Assembly (NCBI GenBank): GCA_023400405.1
Contig: JAEXFD010000044.1
Span: 93,799 to 157,798 of the forward strand
Source of the DNA: Pseudomonadota bacterium
GTDB lineage: Bacteria > Pseudomonadota > Alphaproteobacteria > Sphingomonadales > Sphingomonadaceae
Direction: 5' to 3'
DNA length: 64,000 nt
Under the pieces are notes generated by a model. It saw only the letters and a program-made list of their open reading frames with translations. It searched no databases and had not been told where the DNA came from. Below are positions 62,810 to 64,000 of this stretch, piece after piece. The number at the start of each line of letters is the position of its first letter. Positions within the stretch are counted from its first letter, which is position 1. The translations under genes were made by a program, and so were the position numbers.

Positions 62810-62814
62810 TTACA

Positions 62815-64000
62815 ATGGCCGAGCACAAGCTTTTTGCCGGGCATGCCGTACGGCGGCTTCGCCGCGGGCTGGGACTCACCCAGGCGGCGATGGCCGAGAC
62901 GCTGGGCGTGTCGCCCAGCTATCTGAACCTGGTCGAGCGCAACCAGCGGCCGGTCACCGCCACGCTGATGCTGGCGCTTGCCCAGCGCTACGATTTCGAT
63001 CCGCGCAAGCTCGCCGCGGCCGAGCCGGGCGGCGGCATGGAGGCACTGCGCCGCCGCCTCGCCGATCCGATCTTCGCCGATCTGGAGATCGACCGGCATC
63101 AGATGGAGGAATGGCTGGCCGGCGCGCCGGGCGGCGCCGAGGCGTTTGCCCGTGCCTATGACCGGATCGGTGCCGCGTACTCCGGAGTGGCGCCCGAGGC
63201 CGAGGGCGAAGCCGCGTCACGCGCCGCGATCACGCGCTGGCGCAATCATTTCGCCGATCTCGACGCCGCGGCCGAGGCACTGGCCGACGAGCTGCGCCAA
63301 GCGGCTGGCGACCTCTATGGCGCGCTCGCCGAACGGCTGCGCGTCAAGCACCAGTTGTCGGTGCGTATCCTGCCGGCCGACGTGATGCCGGGCCTGCTCC
63401 GCCGCATCGATCTCCATGCCCGCCAGATCCAGCTTTCCGAGCTGCTCGACGCACCGGCGCGCAGCTTCGCGCTGGCCGAGCGGCTGGCGGTCGAGGCGCG
63501 CGGCGAGATCGACGCATTGGTCCGCGGGGCCGGGCTCGATCGCATGGCGGAGCGGGCGTTCCAGGCCCATCTGGTCGGCTATTTCGCGGCCGCGGTGATG
63601 ATGCCCTATGGCCGTTTCCTGCGCGCCTGCGAGCAGAGCGGCTACGACTTCGAACTGCTCCAACGCCGCTTCGGGGCGAGCTTCGAGCAAGTGGCCGAGC
63701 GGCTGACCACATTGCAGCGCGTCGGTGCGCGGGGCCTGCCCTTCTTCCTGATCCGGACGGATCGGGCAGGGCAGGTTTCCAGGCGCTTGGCCGGAGCGAG
63801 CGGATCGCCGCTCGCCGATGCCGCGCTATGCCCGCTGTCGAACGCCTTCGAAGCTTTTGCGCGCACCGACGAGACGCTGGTCCAGCTCGTCGAGCTCGAA
63901 GACGAATCGCGCTGGGTGACGCTCGCGCGCTGCGTCGATCGGCACGGCGCGCGGGCGGGCGGCGTGCGTGCCCGCTTCGTCGTCGCGCTGGGCTTGGCGG
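62815..64000 (+). CDS. XRE/ScfR-type regulator of short-chain acyl metabolism, 3' end outside window
   Basis: A regulator whose 395 visible codons run off the right edge. The N-terminal XRE helix-turn-helix is GHAVRRLRRGLGLTQAAMAETLGVSPSYLNLVERNQRP. A middle ImmA/IrrE-related region (MAERAFQAHLVGYFAAAVMMPYGRF) lacks HExxH, and the start of a PF09856-type short-chain-fatty-acyl regulator domain follows (LCPLSNAFEAFARTDETLVQ). ATG 62815 is chosen (AAGGA before it); an ATG at 62788 is in frame. Divergence from aceA suggests that it controls acetate/glyoxylate metabolism, as RamB-type relatives do. Confidence 0.88.
   Translation, partial: MAEHKLFAGHAVRRLRRGLGLTQAAMAETLGVSPSYLNLVERNQRPVTATLMLALAQRYDFDPRKLAAAEPGGGMEALRRRLADPIFADLEIDRHQMEEWLAGAPGGAEAFARAYDRIGAAYSGVAPEAEGEAASRAAITRWRNHFADLDAAAEALADELRQAAGDLYGALAERLRVKHQLSVRILPADVMPGLLRRIDLHARQIQLSELLDAPARSFALAERLAVEARGEIDALVRGAGLDRMAERAFQAHLVGYFAAAVMMPYGRFLRACEQSGYDFELLQRRFGASFEQVAERLTTLQRVGARGLPFFLIRTDRAGQVSRRLAGASGSPLADAALCPLSNAFEAFARTDETLVQLVELEDESRWVTLARCVDRHGARAGGVRARFVVALGLA

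Overview
The window is high-GC, densely packed chromosomal DNA of an alphaproteobacterium. Gene content and protein sequences point to Sphingomonas or a close relative. Pointers are a split sdhCDA/sdhB, aceA beside an ScfR-type XRE regulator, ALA synthase (C4-pathway hemA), ZapE, and the sphingomonad-type intergenic palindromes TTCGACAAGCTCAG and GTCACCCCGG...CCGGGG. Both ends are cut inside genes: a GH2 glycosidase on the left and the ScfR-like regulator on the right. There is no rRNA, CRISPR array, phage block or complete insertion sequence.

Layout. 1-4 kb: GH2 glycosidase, zapE, a PaaI-type thioesterase and sdhB. 4-10 kb: an accessory stretch that separates sdhB from sdhCDA. It holds a divergent ArsR/SDR pair, a ClpP-like protease, a secreted C13 (legumain-type) peptidase, a membrane protein, a higBA toxin-antitoxin pair, a saccharopine-dehydrogenase-like reductase and an AT-rich orphan. 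10-18 kb: sdhCDA, two nearly identical soluble chemoreceptors, an SDR, prmA and a degenerate EAL protein. 18-27 kb: metK, lnt, aguB, a VIT-family transporter, a family-5 uracil-DNA glycosylase, folK overlapping tRNA-Lys, murI, plsY, dprA and a TMEM175-like channel. 27-38 kb: a YghU-type GST, hemA, small membrane proteins, a LuxR-type regulator, btaBA (betaine lipid synthesis), two small lipoproteins, rpiB-glyA-nrdR-trmJ, chorismate mutase and rpsD. 38-49 kb: an S9 peptidase, an M28 peptidase remnant, xth, an FNR-type regulator with two FNR boxes opposite a 31-residue membrane protein, an acetyltransferase, small DUF proteins, an amidase and an emrAB-type efflux pair. 49-55 kb: nrdA and nrdB, separated by a repeat-bracketed DUF559 nuclease and small membrane genes. 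54-64 kb: a deoxyribosyltransferase/TIR-like protein, a start-less GIY-YIG nuclease bracketed by repeats, an outer-membrane barrel, an SDR, an acyl-CoA dehydrogenase, an MFS transporter, an AbrB/Doc pair whose toxin carries an amber stop, aceA and its divergent regulator.

How the genes connect. Several regulatory links can be read within the window. NrdR (35.8 kb) has a good box and a half-box upstream of nrdA (49.4 kb). The FNR-type regulator has two FNR boxes at its own promoter. HigA has a dyad over the -35 of higBA. metK carries an AT-rich palindrome like those of SahR-type regulators. A CtrA-like site precedes the chemoreceptor pair.

The most unusual feature is a recurring architecture: small orphan nucleases (DUF559 and GIY-YIG) whose coding ends run into inverted intergenic repeats, alongside gene-less inverted-repeat doublets of the same or similar design. 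This is the best candidate here for an undescribed mobile or repeat-maintaining system.
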